From NIOZ-UU13 sp964417935 (GTDB lineage Bacteria > Planctomycetota > Phycisphaerae > Sedimentisphaerales > Anaerobacaceae): a stretch of 64,000 bases of DNA. The first letter of the stretch is position 1. Each line of letters begins with the position of its first letter. The stretch is from positions 9,080 through 73,079 of the forward strand of contig CAYQKF010000008.1 of assembly GCA_964417935.1 (NCBI GenBank). The letters are read 5' to 3'. The notes under the pieces are model-generated. The model searched no databases and was not told the DNA's origin. It was given only the letters and a program-made list of their open reading frames with translations. Positions 60,663 through 64,000 of the stretch are shown piece by piece. A program made the translations under genes and the position numbers.

Positions 60663-62636
60663 TTAGATTTCTTTTTTGATATAAATGTGTTTGTACTCTT
60701 TGCTCAGCGGCTGAAATAATTTTCCGCCGCCGATGAGGAACTTCGGGAAAAATTCTACATATTGCAGTCTCAAAGTATGAACAAAGGCACTTAGCCCTGA
60801 TATGGCCAGGTTAAATCCGTGTCCGCCCACAAGCACTAATATCATCGCTATAATACCTATACCGTAAGGTATCTCACCGGCGATTTTGGCAATAACGTTT
60901 ATCGCCATAGCCAGACCGGCTGTCACCATCCCGAGCGCCATCAATCTTAAATAGCTCAGCACATCGCCCATATAGAAAATCGTGCTGAACAAATTATACG
61001 CTCCCATCCCGATTCGCCCGGCCCAACCTCCTTCACGCTGGCTAAAAAGCAAAATCATACCTGCCGGAATAAGCGCCAGATACCCAAAGAATTTTCCGGT
61101 TTCTGACGAGATGGGGCCGCCCCCACTCTTACTGGCTAAGAATATGACGATCGAATTGAGCATAACCAGCCAGGTCAACTGGTCGCACGCCGCAGCAATG
61201 TAGTCCTTTCGCTTTATGTTGTGTCCAAAGGCAATAACCAGCCCGGCCATAATCTGGAAATAACCGAGAGCCAGTGCCAAAATAAAAAACATCATCGGTT
61301 TATCAAGCGGGTCAAACCACATCATCTTTTCCCGTAAGGGTTTCAATACAGGTACAAACTGCTGCACCGCGTCACCGAACCATCCGCCGGTAAGCGCCCC
61401 AGCTATCACGGTTGCGGCGGCGCAAATCCCTAACATCCACATCAGCTTTTTATCGCCCTGTATTTTCTTTATAAAGAAAATCATCAAAGCGATTATGACC
61501 AGCCCATAACCGGCGTCGGTCAGACACAACGCAAAAAACATTGCAAAAAACGGCGCTAGAAATACTGTCGGGTCCACTTCAAAATGCTTTGGCATACCAT
61601 ACAGACGGGTAATCACCTCAAAAGGTTTTATAATATTCTTATTCTCTATCTCGACCGGTATCTCTTCGTCCTCAGCCGGTTCGATTTTTGTCAAACTCGA
61701 CGCCTCGAAACCCGATACTATCTTCTCCAGCTTAGCGTAATCATTTTTCTTCACCCAGCCTTCCAAAAGGACGGTACATTCCGTAGCCGGTGCAGTATCC
61801 TTAGCCTGTTCTCTGCCTAACAGATTCTTGTAATGGTCGTAGAGAATCTCGAGATTAAGCAGATTCTTGGACAACGCCGCCGCATTATTCACCTGGCTTT
61901 GTGATTGTTTTTGGGCCTGTTTTAGCTTTCCGCTGTGCTCACCAATCAAATCCGCTACGGTGCCTGTCATCGGCTCGAAGTTTACCGGCTCGAACTCGGC
62001 TGACCGCAGCAGCTTTTGCACCGCCTCGGCGTTTTCTTTCAGAGCGACGATAAGACAGGCACACTTGTTACTGTCGGTTCCTATTTGTTGGATTGCCGCG
62101 CCAGGCTCACTCAGCTTTTCTTCTGTCTGCTCAAACTGCTGGACAGGCAGCAATCCGGCCCAGCAGGTAGTCTTGTAAAGTCGGCCGATTTCTTCTACGG
62201 GTGTTTCGAGAGACTCCCAGGGACTGAGCATCTCCAGTGTACTCTGGATGTTTTCAATCTCGCCCTTTGTTTTCTCCATTGACGCTTCGAGCTGGTCGCA
62301 CTTCTCGATGGTCTTTAAGATTTGCCGGTCTGAGACAACCTTGTTATATGATTGCTCATCAATGACGGTACGCGGTGAAAGGACGCCGGCAAGACCTTTG
62401 TGGGCATGGGCGTAATTTTTGAGGAACGCAATGCTTTTTTCGAGCCGATTTAAGAGCCCTTCAATATCTTTAGGCCGTTCGGCTGCGGCACCAAGCTCAG
62501 GGAAGTCCCTGCTGAGAATCGCCTCGTCTGCATTGAGTATATGACAAATACCTTCACGCTGCAGGGCTTCGAGAAGCTCGGACGCCTGCGAGCGATGACT
62601 GACAATTATGACTTTTGCCATCTGCGCAATGGCCAT
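60663..62636 (-). CDS. ntpI: V-type ATPase subunit I (a-subunit)
   Basis: 657 residues. Soluble coiled-coil N-terminal half (1-330) and about seven membrane helices (340-640) with GYGLVIIALMIFF and GDVLSYLRLMALGMVTAGLA, the ion half-channel region of the stator; Arg in SYLRL is the conserved charge. Starts 2 bp after subunit H; an internal ATG five codons later (MAKVIIVSH) may be the true start. Confidence 0.93.
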   Translation of the reverse strand: MAIAQMAKVIIVSHRSQASELLEALQREGICHILNADEAILSRDFPELGAAAERPKDIEGLLNRLEKSIAFLKNYAHAHKGLAGVLSPRTVIDEQSYNKVVSDRQILKTIEKCDQLEASMEKTKGEIENIQSTLEMLSPWESLETPVEEIGRLYKTTCWAGLLPVQQFEQTEEKLSEPGAAIQQIGTDSNKCACLIVALKENAEAVQKLLRSAEFEPVNFEPMTGTVADLIGEHSGKLKQAQKQSQSQVNNAAALSKNLLNLEILYDHYKNLLGREQAKDTAPATECTVLLEGWVKKNDYAKLEKIVSGFEASSLTKIEPAEDEEIPVEIENKNIIKPFEVITRLYGMPKHFEVDPTVFLAPFFAMFFALCLTDAGYGLVIIALMIFFIKKIQGDKKLMWMLGICAAATVIAGALTGGWFGDAVQQFVPVLKPLREKMMWFDPLDKPMMFFILALALGYFQIMAGLVIAFGHNIKRKDYIAAACDQLTWLVMLNSIVIFLASKSGGGPISSETGKFFGYLALIPAGMILLFSQREGGWAGRIGMGAYNLFSTIFYMGDVLSYLRLMALGMVTAGLAMAINVIAKIAGEIPYGIGIIAMILVLVGGHGFNLAISGLSAFVHTLRLQYVEFFPKFLIGGGKLFQPLSKEYKHIYIKKEI

Positions 62637-62638
62637 AG

Positions 62639-62950
62639 TTAGCCCCTCAAGTAATCCATTACTTTTGCGGCCGCTGCGGCCATTTTATTAGCAGTGTTAT
62701 CGCGCAATTGCCGGCGCTGGTCTTCGGCCTGGGCTTTAAGATTACCAACTTCCGCATCGGCTTGTGATTTTGCTTCGGCAACGGCGGCCTCGGTGGCTTG
62801 TTTCCTTTGCTGCTCGGCTTCGGTCATGACTGCCAGCCGATTTTCTCTACCCTTTTCAGCCTGCTTTGCCGCCTCAGCCTTGGCCTGTTCGATAATTTCC
62901 TGGGCTTGTGCCTCGGACTGCTTGATTTTCTTTATCAGTTCCATTCGCAT
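62639..62950 (-). CDS. ntpG: V-type ATPase subunit H/G-like peripheral stalk protein
   Basis: 103 residues, almost entirely charged coiled-coil (EAQAQEIIEQAKAEAAKQAE) like the archaeal AhaH/NtpG(F) stalk partner of subunit E. First gene of the operon. Starts at ATG 62950 or two codons later. No strong promoter is visible upstream. Confidence 0.75.
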   Translation of the reverse strand: MRMELIKKIKQSEAQAQEIIEQAKAEAAKQAEKGRENRLAVMTEAEQQRKQATEAAVAEAKSQADAEVGNLKAQAEDQRRQLRDNTANKMAAAAAKVMDYLRG

Positions 62951-63476
62951 CCCTGCTATTTAAACCCCATTTTAAATGTCTGATAGACTATATTATTATT
63001 CGGCAAATGACAACAAATAACCAAAGGAAAATTTATATTTTGGGAGATTATAGAACTTGGCGATGCGCTGTTTTACGTGGTTCAGTTGTTTTTAGAGCTG
63101 AGCTTGTTAGAGAAATGGTGGGCACGGCCCACCCTAATATACTCACCTCTATATCATAGCATCGGCAGGTCAACTTTCAACCGACATTTCGCAGATAGGT
63201 CGCTTTTTCATTAACCACAGAGAACGGCGAGGTCAAGATATTAAGCACGATGAAAAAAGGAGGTTTTTAGTTTGCATTGTTTTGCCTTCATTTTTTTCTT
63301 ATAAGAGTGTTTTGTAGAAAAGATTATAGATGTTACTTCAAGTCTGCCTATGGCGGAAAGGCCCTGCCAAGGTGAGCCGAGAAGTCTGTTTTTTAAATAG
63401 ATTTCTCCACTTCGCGATGCTGCGCATCGCTTCGGTCGAAATGACGGTACAGTCGCGGAAGTTATGAAAAGCCGTA
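62951..63476. repeat. gene-free spacer between folC and the V-ATPase operon
   Basis: Holds the operon's upstream region and, at 63400-63445, a dispersed repeat (CTTCGCGATGCTGCGCATCG, then CTTCGGTCGAAATGAC). No gene or clear promoter is seen. Confidence 0.35.
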
Positions 63477-64000
63477 TTAGTTCTGCTGGAAGTGCGTTTT
63501 TGCCTGGCCGATGAGATAAAAACTTCCGGTAATACAAATCAGGTCTTCTTTGCTGACGGCGTTTTTGGCGAGCTGCAGTGCCTGAGGCAAAGTGGCAGCG
63601 GTCTGGCACATCTTGCCGCATATCTCGGTGTACATCTCAGCCAAATCATCCGGCGACATCGCTTTGGCCGAGTTGCTGCGGGTGAAAACTACTTTATCAG
63701 CCCCGTATTGTAATCTTTCCAGCATTCCTCTGACGTCTTTGTCGTTGTTGCAGCCGAAGATCACCACCATAGAATCATAAGGAATATTCTGGCCTATTGC
63801 GTGAATCAAGGCCTGAATGCTTGCGGCGTTGTGAGCGGCGTCGATCATAATTCTGGGGTCATCCCAAATCATCTCCATTCGGCCCGCCAATGAGACCTTA
63901 TGAAGTCCTTCGGCGGCCTTGTTGTTGTCTATCTTGTAGCCTGCCGATTTGAGTTTATCCAGCATAGCCAAGGCCAGGCCGCAGTTGATTGCCTGATGTT
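63477..64000 (-). CDS. folC: folylpolyglutamate/dihydrofolate synthase, C-terminal part (cut by window edge)
   Basis: Mur-ligase C-terminal domain: HKVSLAGRMEMIWDDPRIMIDAAHNAASIQ (conserved DxAHN), MVVIFGCNNDKDVRGML and LICITGSFYLIGQA. FolC adds glutamates to folate. The frame continues beyond the window (HQAINCGLALAML precedes the first internal ATG). Confidence 0.9.
   Translation of the reverse strand, partial: HQAINCGLALAMLDKLKSAGYKIDNNKAAEGLHKVSLAGRMEMIWDDPRIMIDAAHNAASIQALIHAIGQNIPYDSMVVIFGCNNDKDVRGMLERLQYGADKVVFTRSNSAKAMSPDDLAEMYTEICGKMCQTAATLPQALQLAKNAVSKEDLICITGSFYLIGQAKTHFQQN

Overview
The window looks like chromosome from a planctomycete, most likely an anaerobic member of the Phycisphaerae/Sedimentisphaerales. 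This is inferred from gene content, not from a marker gene. The evidence is several ~900-residue secreted LamG/fibronectin-like proteins of a type common there, a pseudopilin with a planctomycete-style C-terminus, a Tat-type secreted sulfatase, a SpoVG with a C-terminal zinc ribbon next to ispE, and a bacterial V-type ATPase operon. I see no tRNA, rRNA or CRISPR array.

Layout. 0.3-2.4 kb: a PilT-like ATPase and a zinc-ribbon membrane protein. 2.6-14.5 kb: a secreted C10 peptidase with beta-helix domains, two LamG proteins on the minus strand (one with an in-frame TGA) and a NUDIX-like protein. 15-25.5 kb is mostly housekeeping: a FlgM-like protein, ispE-spoVG, a pentapeptide-repeat channel operon with a DUF6398-type and a DedA-like gene, an AMMECR1 protein, an ECF sigma/putative anti-sigma operon led by a Met/Ser/Gly-rich secreted protein, a metalloprotease-like lipoprotein and a Maf pyrophosphatase. 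25.5-41.7 kb is an accessory region: pseudopilin, sulfatase, two more LamG proteins, an SDR oxidoreductase, an isochorismatase-ThuA fusion and a CocE-type hydrolase. It fits extracellular polysaccharide or sulfated-glycan use. 41.8-50.6 kb: a B12-binding radical SAM enzyme, a porin-like barrel, a TrpB2-type tryptophan synthase, a DUF401 permease, a methyltransferase, an HNH-AP2 protein and a DUF2971 protein. 50.8-63 kb: a complete V-ATPase operon (H-I-K-E-C-F-A-B-D) on the minus strand, interrupted by an IS200-type transposase, a TlpA-like lipoprotein and a GH5-HEAT protein. The window ends inside folC.

The most unusual signal is in the non-coding DNA and in gene remains. A promoter with invariant 18-bp spacing recurs four times. 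Three copies carry the same ~240-290-nt structured leader, with a GC-rich hairpin and small upstream reading frames. Two copies lead LamG genes and one leads a dead signal-peptide remnant. Behind one leader the old LamG start survives as a frameshifted relic in front of a replaced N-terminus. The LamG genes share blocks of near-identical DNA. Other relics are of a nucleotidyltransferase, AMMECR1, TrpB2 and another secreted protein. Spacers are rich in 7-12-bp degenerate tandem repeats and in dispersed repeats ending in AATGACA, and pieces resembling dispersed repeats lie in frame inside the sulfatase gene.
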